The translations under genes and the position numbers were made by a program. Under the pieces are notes generated by a model that saw only the letters and a program-made list of their open reading frames with translations, made no database searches and was not told the DNA's origin. A stretch of 64,000 nucleotides of DNA, taken from positions 1,364,001-1,428,000 of the forward strand of contig NZ_CP104307.1 of assembly GCF_025252405.1 (NCBI RefSeq), written 5' to 3'. The stretch comes from Flavobacterium sp. TR2. Its GTDB lineage: Bacteria > Bacteroidota > Bacteroidia > Flavobacteriales > Flavobacteriaceae. Positions 36,235 through 44,175 of this stretch are shown here, piece after piece (the first letter of the stretch is position 1; every line of letters begins with the position of its first letter).

Positions 36235-37602
36235 TTATGCCTGTTTTAATGTTTTTTCTGACAAGCTAATTTCAGTCATTAATTTTTCAAGTTGGATGTT
36301 CATTTTAATGTTTCTTTCGGCTTTGCGTCTTAAAATTCCTTTGCAAGCTTGAGGGCTTAAATAAAATTTTTCGGGAACATTATCAACTTGAATAATGTCT
36401 TTAATTGAGCTTTCAATAGGAGTATTTGGAATTGCCGAGCTGTTTAGATATAGTTTTTGATTTATTGAAATCACATTTTCAAGAAGAAATAGGTCTGCAT
36501 CTAAATTATTAAATGCCTTTTTGGTTGATTTGTACCAACAAGTTATTTCTTGATTTGATTTTTGGTTTAAAAAGTTGTTTATTTGACTGCCTATCCATTT
36601 TATAACTGGTATAGCCCAAGAGTTTCCAATTGCTTGATAACGATTTGTGTTGCTATTGCCATTTACTGAAGTGTAATTGTCAGGAAACCCCATTAATCTC
36701 TCACATTCTAAAGGTGTAAGTCTTCTAATTCTGTCTTCTTGTGCGATATATAAAGAGCCATTATATGCGGCTGCGTTGCCATTCCATTTTGTACCATATG
36801 CGGCATAAAGACAGTCTGTATATTCTCTGAAAAATTCAAACTTATTGTTGTTTTTGTAAAATACATTTTCAACAAGTTTTTCTTTTTTTGGATTGCTTTC
36901 AGAGAATAAATTAAAAACATTTTCGTTTGATTTTTCTTGTTTATTAGCTTTAATTTCCTTTACAATATTTTGAGTGTCAAATTCAAATAAAACTTGGTCA
37001 GGTCTAAAGTCTTTGCCGCCTGCAAGCACATATAATCGTTTTCTTTGCTGCGGTAAGCCGAAATATTTCGCGTCAATAACTCTCCAAGCAACATTTCTGC
37101 TTTTTCCTTCTAAATAACCTGATTTGGTCCATTTATTAACTTTAATTTCATCATCAAAGCCAGCAAGTCCTGCAATAAAATTCCCAAATGCATTTGTCTT
37201 ATCGTTTAAAACCCCTTCTACGTTCTCCCAAAGAACTATAGAGCGATCTTTTTTTTCCTTTTTTCTTATTTCATCAATTGCATTAGCAATTTCAATAAAT
37301 GTAATAGTAAGTTGTCCTCTTTTGTCTTCTAAGCCATTTTTCCAGCCTGCAAGTGAAAAAGCTTGGCATGGTGTGCCGCCGCAAAATAGATCTGGTGCTT
37401 GTACTTTTCCTTGCAATATCATTTCAGGAAGCTCGGTCATATTCCCTAAATTGGGAATATTAGGGTAGTGATGATTTAAAACTTTTGATGGAAATTCCGC
37501 AATTTCGGAACTCCACAATTGCTGATATCCAAAAGGAGAAAAAGCTAATTGAGAAGCTTCGATGCCTGAGCAAACGCTGCCAAAAGTTAATTTTTTTTTC
37601 AT
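36235..37602 (-). CDS. DNA (cytosine-5-)-methyltransferase (R-M system 2, phage-like tail)
   Basis: A 455-residue C5 methyltransferase. Motif I FGSVCSGIEASQLAF is at 7-21, motif IV GGTPCQAFSLAG has the nucleophile Cys79, motif VI is WENVEG (125-130), and motif VIII is PQQRKRL. The terminal part of the catalytic region is YQAIGNSWAIPVIKWIG. A tail of about 110 residues follows, ending with FYLSPQACKGILRRKAERN, a motif I associate with phage-encoded cytosine methyltransferases. It modifies the target of the adjacent endonuclease; specificity unknown. Confidence 0.93.
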   Translation of the reverse strand: MKKKLTFGSVCSGIEASQLAFSPFGYQQLWSSEIAEFPSKVLNHHYPNIPNLGNMTELPEMILQGKVQAPDLFCGGTPCQAFSLAGWKNGLEDKRGQLTITFIEIANAIDEIRKKEKKDRSIVLWENVEGVLNDKTNAFGNFIAGLAGFDDEIKVNKWTKSGYLEGKSRNVAWRVIDAKYFGLPQQRKRLYVLAGGKDFRPDQVLFEFDTQNIVKEIKANKQEKSNENVFNLFSESNPKKEKLVENVFYKNNNKFEFFREYTDCLYAAYGTKWNGNAAAYNGSLYIAQEDRIRRLTPLECERLMGFPDNYTSVNGNSNTNRYQAIGNSWAIPVIKWIGSQINNFLNQKSNQEITCWYKSTKKAFNNLDADLFLLENVISINQKLYLNSSAIPNTPIESSIKDIIQVDNVPEKFYLSPQACKGILRRKAERNIKMNIQLEKLMTEISLSEKTLKQA

Positions 37603-37645
37603 CGCTATTTATTTTTTCTCTTTTTGCAAAGATACTTAATGATAA

Positions 37646-38608
37646 TTATAGAGTATGGATTTCTTTAGTGTTTTTGCTCATAAATTCATTTAAACAATCT
37701 CTCCATTTTTGAATGTCATACCAGCCACAGCCAATACATCCTTTTTCTGCATCTTTTCCGACACGAGGAAATTCAGCAGACCAATTCTCATTGCCGTGGT
37801 AATAAAAATTTATCCCATATAGTTTTCCTCTTTGTCCTGTTTGAAAGCATTTTCTACAAACTTCTCTCTTTTGCTGGTTTCTTTGGTTGTCTATAAGTTG
37901 AAATTTTTCTTTTATTTCAATTTCAGACATCTCATCTGGATTTTCAGCTCTTGTTGCTTCGTCCCATCGAATTTCAGGAAATTTATGGTCAGGTAATAAG
38001 CCATTTTTGTTGGCAGAGCTTAATTCATAAACATTTACTGCTTTCAATGCAACTATTGCTTTTGCTTTAAAGGTAGGCGACATGACTTCATAGCCTCTTA
38101 CGCCTCCTTTTGGTAAAGGAATCAACTGAATGTGTGTATCAGTTTCGGACTTATCCTTAACAATTCTTCTTGTGTTAGTAGCTAGAGTGTATCCGAATTC
38201 TTTTATATCTTGAATTCTACGTGCAAAATTTCTATTAAGTGGTAAATCATGTTGTACGCTATTCCATTCGAGATTTAGAAGTTGGTCAAAAAAACCTTTT
38301 GTAGTTTCTTTACCGCTCATTTCATCATTCCATCTTTTCTTTTCAGTTGCAACAAAATCATCAATTGCTTTTTTTGAAAAAAAAGGATAAATGGTGTTTA
38401 GATAATCAATTAAATCTTCAGGAGTTTCAATAAATAAACCTGTTCTTCTATAAAAATAAGGAATTGAGCCTTTCCAAGAATAACCATCGTTTTGTACAAT
38501 AGTTACGTCAATATATTTTTCAGATGCTTTTGAATGGTTTCTAAAGCCTTCAACAATTATATATTTGTTGTTAAGTAATTCATTAAATGCTTCAATTGTT
38601 ATTTCCAT
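37646..38608 (-). CDS. HNH-type restriction endonuclease (R-M system 2)
   Basis: A 320-residue protein with a C-terminal zinc-stabilised HNH nuclease module. DHKFPEIRW at 207-215 supplies the first catalytic His, FQLIDNQRNQQKREVC at 236-251 the Asn and basic helix, and two CxxC pairs, CRKC (251-254) and CIGC (291-294), hold the structural zinc. The N-terminal part is probably for DNA recognition. It overlaps the controller gene by 17 bp and lies 43 bp before the methyltransferase, a common type II layout. Confidence 0.86.
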   Translation of the reverse strand: MEITIEAFNELLNNKYIIVEGFRNHSKASEKYIDVTIVQNDGYSWKGSIPYFYRRTGLFIETPEDLIDYLNTIYPFFSKKAIDDFVATEKKRWNDEMSGKETTKGFFDQLLNLEWNSVQHDLPLNRNFARRIQDIKEFGYTLATNTRRIVKDKSETDTHIQLIPLPKGGVRGYEVMSPTFKAKAIVALKAVNVYELSSANKNGLLPDHKFPEIRWDEATRAENPDEMSEIEIKEKFQLIDNQRNQQKREVCRKCFQTGQRGKLYGINFYYHGNENWSAEFPRVGKDAEKGCIGCGWYDIQKWRDCLNEFMSKNTKEIHTL

Positions 38609-38831
38609 TATTGCTGATTTTTAAAAGATCTTCAATGTTGACCCGTAAAGCGTTAGCAATTTTTTCCATATTAATGAGCGTGATATTTTTTTCTGCTCGT
38701 TCAATCATGCCGATATATGTTCTGTGAAGGTCCGCACGGTGTGCCAGCTCTTCTTGGGAAATATTGAGATGCCGTCTATGTTTTCTAACGTTCTCTCCAA
38801 AAATATTTAATATGTTGTGTTTTGAAATCAT
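38592..38831 (-). CDS. XRE-family controller protein (C protein) of R-M system 2
   Basis: A 79-residue helix-turn-helix protein (NVRKHRRHLNISQEELAHRA, then HRTYIGMIERAEKNITLINM). The TYIGMIERGxxNxT pattern is that of restriction-modification controller proteins, which switch on the endonuclease late to give the methylase time to act. It is the first gene of the operon. A three-box operator lies directly upstream. Confidence 0.92.
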   Translation of the reverse strand: MISKHNILNIFGENVRKHRRHLNISQEELAHRADLHRTYIGMIERAEKNITLINMEKIANALRVNIEDLLKISNNGNNN

Positions 38832-38832
38832 T

Positions 38833-38895
38833 GCTAACTAAAGTCTTCACAAAGCTAATTTTAGTATACAGTTTGCGCTACAGACTATAATTAGC
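38833..38895. promoter_or_regulatory. Three C-box-like operators before the controller gene
   Basis: GCTAACTAAAGTCT (38833-38846) and GCTAATTTTAGTAT (38854-38867) are direct repeats 21 bp apart. GCTAATTATAGTCT lies in inverse orientation at 38882-38895. The consensus GCTAAYTAWAGTCT starts 2 bp before the controller start codon on the plus-strand map. Number and position fit the multi-box operators of C proteins. Confidence 0.6.
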
Positions 38896-39044
38896 ATTTC
38901 TGTTAAAACCTCTTGTTGGTTCTGTATTTTTCTTAAAAAGTCATATTGTTAATAATGTAAGTAATGCGATAAAATATTTTTCAGAGTAGTAAAAAGAAGT
39001 TAGCTTATTGTAATTCTTTAAGAAATCATTAGTAAGCTTGAAAA

Positions 39045-39079
39045 ACAAAAAAGCTTCTGAAAAATCTTCAGAAGCTTTT
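39045..39079 (-). terminator. Terminator of tRNA-Leu
   Basis: AAAAAAGCTTCTGA and TCAGAAGCTTTT pair around a short AAAATC-type loop. On the minus strand the hairpin is followed by a T-run, 7 bp beyond the tRNA. Confidence 0.88.
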
Positions 39080-39085
39080 GTTAAG

Positions 39086-39167
39086 TGCGGATAATAGGAC
39101 TCGAACCTACACGCCTTGCGGCACCAGATCCTAAGTCTGGCACGTCTACCAATTTCGCCATATCCGC
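39086..39167 (-). tRNA. tRNA-Leu (TAG)
   Basis: An 82-nt tRNA with acceptor stem GCGGATA/TATCCGC, anticodon TAG in loop CTTAGGA, a long class II variable arm (TGCCGCAAGGCG) and T-arm GGTTCGAGTCC. CCA not encoded. Its 3' side faces the second R-M system, 255 bp away. Confidence 0.96.
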
Positions 39168-39277
39168 GGTAATTGTGGGTGCAAAGATAGGCATACTTTT
39201 GAATTATCAAAGCATTTTTTGAAAATTTTTTTTAATTCTCTTTTTTGTACTTTTGGATTTCTATAAAAATAATTTAA

Positions 39278-40666
39278 ATGGAAAATATTAAGTCCTACGT
39301 TCAACAACATAAAGATCGGTTTATCAACGAATTGATCGAATTATTAAAGATTCCGTCGGTTAGTGCCGACACTGCATATTCTCAAGATGTTATTGACACA
39401 GCAGAGGCTGTAAAAGAAAGTTTATCAAAAGCAGGGTGCGATTATGTCGAAACTTGCGACACTCCAGGTTACCCAATTATCTACGGAGAAAAAATTATAG
39501 ATCCAAATCTTCCAACGGTTTTAGTTTACGGCCACTACGACGTACAGCCGCCAGATCCATTAGAATTATGGACTTCGCCACCTTTTGAACCCGTTATTAA
39601 AACAACAGAGATTCACCCAGAAGGAGCTATCTTCGCGCGTGGAGCGTGTGACGACAAAGGTCAGATGTATATGCACGTAAAAGCGCTTGAATTAATGGTG
39701 CAAAGCAATACGTTGCCTTGTAATGTAAAATTCATGATTGAAGGTGAAGAAGAAGTTGGTTCGGCAAGTTTGGCTTGGTTCGTAGAGCGCAATCAGGAAA
39801 AACTGAAAAACGACGTGATCTTGATTTCAGATACAGGAATGATTTCAAACCAGCAGCCATCTATCACAACAGGTTTAAGAGGTTTGAGCTATGTTGAGGT
39901 AGAGGTTACAGGCCCAAATCGCGATTTGCATTCAGGTTTATACGGAGGAGCTGTGGCGAATCCAATTAATATTTTGGCTAAAATGATTGCTTCACTTCAC
40001 GACGAAAACAATCATATTACAATTCCGGGATTTTATGATAAAGTAGAAGAATTATCTGCAGAAGAAAGAGCAGAAATGGCAAAAGCGCCTTTCAGCTTAG
40101 AAAAATATAAAAATGCTTTGAATATTGCTGATGTTTACGGCGAAAAAGGATATGTGACCAACGAGCGCAACTCCATCCGTCCGACTTTAGACGTAAACGG
40201 AATCTGGGGCGGTTATACTGGCGAAGGTGCTAAAACGGTTATTGCGAGCAAAGCTTTCGCTAAAATTTCGATGCGTTTGGTTCCAAATCAGGAATGGGAA
40301 GAGATTACAGAACTTTTCACCAAACATTTTACAAGCCTTGCTCCAGCTGGAGTTACGGTAAAAGTTACGCCTCACCACGGTGGTCAAGGTTATGTAACGC
40401 CAATTGACAGTATTGGTTATCAGGCTGCCAATAAAGCATATACAGAAACGTTTGGAGTTCCTGCAATTCCGGTTCGTTCTGGAGGAAGTATTCCGATTGT
40501 AGCTTTGTTCGAAAAAGAATTAAAAAGCAAAACCATCCTAATGGGATTTGGTTTGGACAGCGATGCGATTCACTCGCCAAATGAACATTTCGGAATTTTT
40601 AATTACTTGAAAGGTATTGAGACTATTCCTTTGTTTTACAAGTATTTTGTGGAATTAAGCAAATAA
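39278..40666 (+). CDS. M20-family dipeptidase
   Basis: A 462-residue cytoplasmic zinc peptidase of the carnosinase/PepV-like group. Metal ligands are His86 (GHYDVQP), the bridging Asp125 (GACDDKGQ), Glu158 region (EGEEEVGS, 155-162) and the late His in SDAIHSPNEHF. The substrate-binding lid domain (about 200-385) is complete. Family members cleave dipeptides with broad specificity. A box TACTTTTG at 39248-39255 may be its -7 element. Confidence 0.94.
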   Translation: MENIKSYVQQHKDRFINELIELLKIPSVSADTAYSQDVIDTAEAVKESLSKAGCDYVETCDTPGYPIIYGEKIIDPNLPTVLVYGHYDVQPPDPLELWTSPPFEPVIKTTEIHPEGAIFARGACDDKGQMYMHVKALELMVQSNTLPCNVKFMIEGEEEVGSASLAWFVERNQEKLKNDVILISDTGMISNQQPSITTGLRGLSYVEVEVTGPNRDLHSGLYGGAVANPINILAKMIASLHDENNHITIPGFYDKVEELSAEERAEMAKAPFSLEKYKNALNIADVYGEKGYVTNERNSIRPTLDVNGIWGGYTGEGAKTVIASKAFAKISMRLVPNQEWEEITELFTKHFTSLAPAGVTVKVTPHHGGQGYVTPIDSIGYQAANKAYTETFGVPAIPVRSGGSIPIVALFEKELKSKTILMGFGLDSDAIHSPNEHFGIFNYLKGIETIPLFYKYFVELSK

Positions 40667-40672
40667 GGTGTT

Positions 40673-40880
40673 TTGCCACGAAGGCGCTAAGACACTAAGT
40701 TTTGTTGTGTTTTACTCGCAAAGACGCAAAGATTTTTTGATACTTTACCAAAGTTTTAAACTTTGACAAAGTTAATTCAGATACAAATCCGTTCAGATAT
40801 GAGCGGATTTTTTTGTTCACCATGTTTTAAGATTCAAAAGAAAAACCTTTGTCACTTTGTACCTCTGAACCTTTACATCA
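40673..40880. repeat. Repeat cluster upstream of the BlaI-type operon
   Basis: The gap holds GCCACGAAGGCGCTAAGACA (40674-40693), CTCGCAAAGACGCAAAG, the self-complementary CAAAGTTTTAAACTTTG plus ACAAAG (40749-40771), and CCTTTGTCACTTTGTACCTC near 40853. The 23-bp unit at 40749 recurs exactly at 44013-44035 on the other side of the operon. Confidence 0.8.
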
Positions 40881-40899
40881 AAAAAAAGAACGCTTTTTC

Positions 40900-40953
40900 T
40901 TGCATATTTAAAATTTAACTCTACATTTGTAGAAATAAATCTATAATTGTAGA
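40900..40953 (+). promoter_or_regulatory. Promoter with two BlaI/MecI-type operators
   Basis: TTG (40900-40902) and TACATTTG (40922-40929) are 19 bp apart, a full-consensus promoter. The palindrome TCTACATTTGTAGA (40920-40933) covers the -7 box, and TCTATAATTGTAGA (40940-40953) lies 20 bp downstream, so a dimer on each would block transcription. The TACA-N2-TGTA core is that of BlaI/MecI sites. The operon encodes a BlaI-type repressor at 42364. Confidence 0.82.
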
Positions 40954-40957
40954 GCAA

Positions 40958-41386
40958 ATGAATTTAAAAAACCTTTTTTTGTTATTGTTTTGCGGATCAA
41001 TGCTTTTAAACTGCAAGAGCAAACCGATTAATCAGAAGATCGATAAGAAAAAAGAAGGCGTTTGGATCGATGCATATTCGCAAGACGGAACCAATTACAA
41101 GTCGTATGAATATTATAAAAATGATCTTCCGGTAAAAAAGTGGAAAATGTATATTAATGGAAAAATCTATAAAACAGAAAAATATAAAAACGGAATCTGT
41201 ATTGTAAAAAGCTATTACGAAAACGGAAAATTAGAATCGAAAGGAAAAACTAAATTTGAAACTGATTCGATTCAGTCGCATTGGTTTTATTATGGCGAAT
41301 GGAAATTCTTTTTAGAAAATGGAAAGCTGAAAAATATCAAAAATTACGACAAAGGCGAATTAATCTCAGAACATACTATTAAATAA
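40958..41386 (+). CDS. Lipoprotein with MORN/YwqK-like repeats
   Basis: A 142-residue lipoprotein (lipobox Cys19 in LLNC). The mature part is made of short repeats of the toxin-antitoxin YwqK/MORN type: YKSYEYYKNDLPVKKWKMYI, IVKSYYENGKLESKGK and WKFFLENGKLKNIKNYDKGE. Such repeats form a beta-sheet ladder; function is unknown. It is the first gene after the BlaI-type operators and 18 bp before the next gene. Confidence 0.8.
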   Translation: MNLKNLFLLLFCGSMLLNCKSKPINQKIDKKKEGVWIDAYSQDGTNYKSYEYYKNDLPVKKWKMYINGKIYKTEKYKNGICIVKSYYENGKLESKGKTKFETDSIQSHWFYYGEWKFFLENGKLKNIKNYDKGELISEHTIK

Positions 41387-41404
41387 AGTAACCAACCTAA
41401 AACT

Positions 41405-42367
41405 ATGAAAAAAATAATTGCTTTCAGTTTTATTGTAATGAACTGTTTTTTTCTGCAAGCGCAAACCTATAAAGAATGGGTTCGTAAAGCAGACTCTTGC
41501 TATACGGCAAAAAATTATGAATTGTCTGTTTCGTATTATGAAAAAGCTTTTAAAATTGAACAGAAAGATTACCGAGATTTATATGATGCTGGCTGTTCTG
41601 CATCTATGGCAAAAATGAATAAAAAAGCATTTAAATGGCTGAATCTGTCTATCGATAACGGTTACGAAAATATTGCTCATATAAAAATTGACAACGATTT
41701 GAAGCCTTTGCACTCAGAAAAAGAATGGAATAAAACAATTGAAAAACTGCAGAAGAAATTAGATATTATTGGAGCAAATTATGATAAGGTGCTGGAGAAA
41801 GAACTTGCAGCAATTTATACCGATGATCAAGAGATTAGAGGGGAATTCATGAATGTTTATAGAGCCTCAAAACCTGATAAAAAGAAGATAGACAGCATTG
41901 GTAAAATTATGCAAAGAAAAGACAGTATCAATCTCATTAAGATTATGAAAATACTGGACGAAAGAGGCTGGCTAGGAAAAAATGTAGTAGGTACGCAAGG
42001 AAATCAGACTTTGTTTCTGGTGATTCAGCATGCCGATTTAAAGTATCAGCAAAAATATTTGCCTATGATGCGAGAGGCCGCTAAAAATGGCAATGCAAGT
42101 CCAGCAAATCTTGCGTATTTGGAAGATAGGGTGGCTTTGAGGGAAGGAAAAAAACAAATTTATGGCAGTCAGAGTTCGAAGAACAAAAAGACCAATAAAA
42201 TTTGCATAGCGCCGATGATAGATCCAGATAATGTCGATAAAAGACGTGCGGAAGTAGGATTGGGGACTATGGCTGAATATGCAGTCAAATTGAACATCGA
42301 ATGGAATTTGGAGGAATATAAAAAGGAATTAGCTGAAACAGAAAAACTTGAAAACACTAAGCAATGA
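41405..42367 (+). CDS. Secreted TPR protein with DUF6624 domain
   Basis: A 320-residue protein with signal peptide (1-20, ending LQAQ). A TPR-like region covers about 20-110 (YTAKNYELSVSYYEKAFKIE). A DUF6624 domain follows to about 300, with DERGWLGKNVVGTQGNQTLF and the conserved LAYLEDRVALREGKKQIYGS. DUF6624 is of unknown function and common in Bacteroidota. It overlaps the BlaI gene by 4 bp. Confidence 0.82.
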   Translation: MKKIIAFSFIVMNCFFLQAQTYKEWVRKADSCYTAKNYELSVSYYEKAFKIEQKDYRDLYDAGCSASMAKMNKKAFKWLNLSIDNGYENIAHIKIDNDLKPLHSEKEWNKTIEKLQKKLDIIGANYDKVLEKELAAIYTDDQEIRGEFMNVYRASKPDKKKIDSIGKIMQRKDSINLIKIMKILDERGWLGKNVVGTQGNQTLFLVIQHADLKYQQKYLPMMREAAKNGNASPANLAYLEDRVALREGKKQIYGSQSSKNKKTNKICIAPMIDPDNVDKRRAEVGLGTMAEYAVKLNIEWNLEEYKKELAETEKLENTKQ

Positions 42368-42738
42368 CACAATTATCAAACGCAGAAGAACAGTTAATGG
42401 AGCATTTATGGAAGCTTGAAAGAGCTTTTATGAAAGATTTGCTCGAAGCGTATTCGGAGCCAAAACCAGCAACAACAACTGTTGCGACACTTTTGAAACG
42501 CATGATCGACAAGAAATTTGTAGCGTACAACGAATTCGGAAATTCAAGGGAATATTACCCTTTGGTAAAAAAAACAGATTATTTTTCTAAGCACGTAAAA
42601 GGGCTTATCAGCAATTTTTTTAATAATTCGGCTTCACAGTTTGCTTCTTTTTTTACGACCGAAACTAACTTGTCGGCTTCAGAATTGGAAGATCTTAAGA
42701 AAATAATCGATTCAGAAATTCAAAAAAAGAAAAAATGA
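42364..42738 (+). CDS. BlaI/MecI-family transcriptional repressor
   Basis: A 124-residue winged-helix repressor. The DNA-binding half has LSNAEEQLMEHLWKLE and TTVATLLKRMIDKKFVAYNE; the C-terminal half is a dimerisation helix (ASELEDLKKIIDSEIQ). Known members are cleaved or released when a BlaR1-type sensor is activated. It overlaps genes on both sides by 4 bp (ATGA), so the whole operon is translationally coupled. Its likely operators are at 40920-40953. Confidence 0.93.
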   Translation: MTQLSNAEEQLMEHLWKLERAFMKDLLEAYSEPKPATTTVATLLKRMIDKKFVAYNEFGNSREYYPLVKKTDYFSKHVKGLISNFFNNSASQFASFFTTETNLSASELEDLKKIIDSEIQKKKK

Positions 42739-43958
42739 TAGCGTATCTTTTAAAATCAGGGTTACTGCTGGCTGTTTTTTATGCAGTATATAAATTGCTG
42801 TTGGAAAACGAAAGAATGTTTCGTTTTAACCGCGCGTATCTTCTCGGAAGTATTGTTTTTAGTTTACTAATTCCGCTGCAATTGTTTTCTATTGCGCCGC
42901 TTTTTCCGGCAAAAATTAAAACGATTCAATTAGATGAAATTATGATTGTGACTAATGAATCAATCTTAAATGAAGTTTCATATTATGAGATTTTGTTTTT
43001 CTTTTTAGCCACAGTTTATGTTCTTATTGCGGCAATTTTACTCATTCGATTTATTTTAAATGTATCTTCTTTTTTCTTGAAAATGAAAAAGAATTCGGTA
43101 GCATTTGTAGAAGATCAAAAATTTGTTTTAATGAAAGAAACAATTTTACCGCACTCTTTCTGGAATGCTATTTTTATCTCTAAAGAAGATTTTGCAAACG
43201 GAAGAATTCCTTCTGAATTAATCGCTCATGAAAAAGCGCATTTACAGCAAAAACATACTTTGGATATACTTTTTGCTGAGGTGCTGCAAATCCTATTTTG
43301 GTTTAATCCTTTATTTGTTTTGTTCGAAAAAGCTATAAAACTCAATCACGAATTTTTGGCAGATGAAGCAGTAAATAAGCAATTTGGAGAAATAAAAAAC
43401 TACCAGAATTTGCTGTTGGATTTTGCATCAAACCAACATACAGTTGCATTGGCAAGCAATATCAATTATTCAATAACCAAAAAACGTTTACTTATGATGA
43501 CAAAAAAAGAATCTATTGCAAAAGAAATTGGCAAAGTATTTATTGTTGAAGCGATTTGCAGTTTGTTATTATTTGCTTTTAATGCAGAGGCAGCATCGCA
43601 GCCAAATGCTAATTTGAGAGGCCAAAACGGCAATCCTATTAATTACGTATCTGCTAATACAAAAGAACCGCAGTTTCCTGGCGGAATAGAAAAGTTCTAT
43701 ATGTTTGTTGGCCAGAATTTTAAGATGCCAGAAGAATTTTCTAAACAGAAAATAGAAGGGAAGCTTTTTATTGAGTTTATGGTCGAAAAAGATGGAAGCC
43801 TTTCAGAGTTTAACGTAGTGAAAGATTTAGGATATGGAGCCGCAGATGAAGCAATAAGAGTTTTAAAACTTTCGCCAAAATGGATTCCAGCCACAGAAAA
43901 CGGAAAACCCGTGAGAGTGCTGTACAGCTTACCAATTACGCTTAAAAGTGATAAGTAA
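42735..43958 (+). CDS. BlaR1-type M56 metallopeptidase fused to a TonB C-terminal domain
   Basis: A 407-residue membrane protein. Three N-terminal membrane segments precede the M56 zinc peptidase motif HEKAH at 165-169, with the third ligand in NHEFLADEAV (about 211-220); a fourth membrane segment is at about 273-290. Instead of a penicillin-binding sensor it ends in a TonB-like domain (about 310-405, FPGGIEKFYMFVG, VEKDGSLSEFNVVKDLGYGA). It probably cleaves the BlaI repressor on an envelope signal other than beta-lactams. Confidence 0.9.
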   Translation: MIAYLLKSGLLLAVFYAVYKLLLENERMFRFNRAYLLGSIVFSLLIPLQLFSIAPLFPAKIKTIQLDEIMIVTNESILNEVSYYEILFFFLATVYVLIAAILLIRFILNVSSFFLKMKKNSVAFVEDQKFVLMKETILPHSFWNAIFISKEDFANGRIPSELIAHEKAHLQQKHTLDILFAEVLQILFWFNPLFVLFEKAIKLNHEFLADEAVNKQFGEIKNYQNLLLDFASNQHTVALASNINYSITKKRLLMMTKKESIAKEIGKVFIVEAICSLLLFAFNAEAASQPNANLRGQNGNPINYVSANTKEPQFPGGIEKFYMFVGQNFKMPEEFSKQKIEGKLFIEFMVEKDGSLSEFNVVKDLGYGAADEAIRVLKLSPKWIPATENGKPVRVLYSLPITLKSDK

Positions 43959-43965
43959 AGTTTTT

Positions 43966-44090
43966 TTCTTCTAAGCTTCTAAGATGCTTAGTTTCTAAGC
44001 TTTTTTCTTTGTCAAAGTTTTAAACTTTGACAAAGATTGAATTTGCGCAGAAACCTTTGTCCCTTTGAGTTTGCATCTTTGCACCTCAAA
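43966..44090. repeat. Repeat cluster downstream of the BlaI-type operon
   Basis: It contains CTTCTAAGCTTCTAAGATGC-type direct repeats (43968-44000), the 23-bp unit CAAAGTTTTAAACTTTG plus ACAAAG (44013-44035), and ACCTTTGTCCCTTTGAGTTT and on (about 44052). The second unit is an exact copy of 40749-40771 upstream of the operon. Confidence 0.8.
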
Positions 44091-44091
44091 A

Positions 44092-44135
44092 GAAAAAAAA
44101 ATCCGCTTCTTGATGGGAGAAGCGGATAAAATTAA
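44092..44135 (-). terminator. Terminator of the saccharopine dehydrogenase-type gene
   Basis: ATCCGCTTCT (44101-44110) pairs with AGAAGCGGAT (44118-44127). The A-run before the left arm gives a T-run on the minus strand, about 45 bp after the stop codon at 44176. Confidence 0.85.
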
Positions 44136-44175
44136 AAACTAATTAAAAAAAATTCTAAAAACATGCAGACCCAGA

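Noticed and set aside
38941..39210. An 89-codon frame across tRNA-Leu
   Set aside because: It reads through the tRNA and its terminator on the same strand, so it is not a protein gene.
42364..43958. Beta-lactam resistance operon
   Set aside because: Repressor and M56 peptidase are of that type, but no beta-lactamase or penicillin-binding sensor domain is present.
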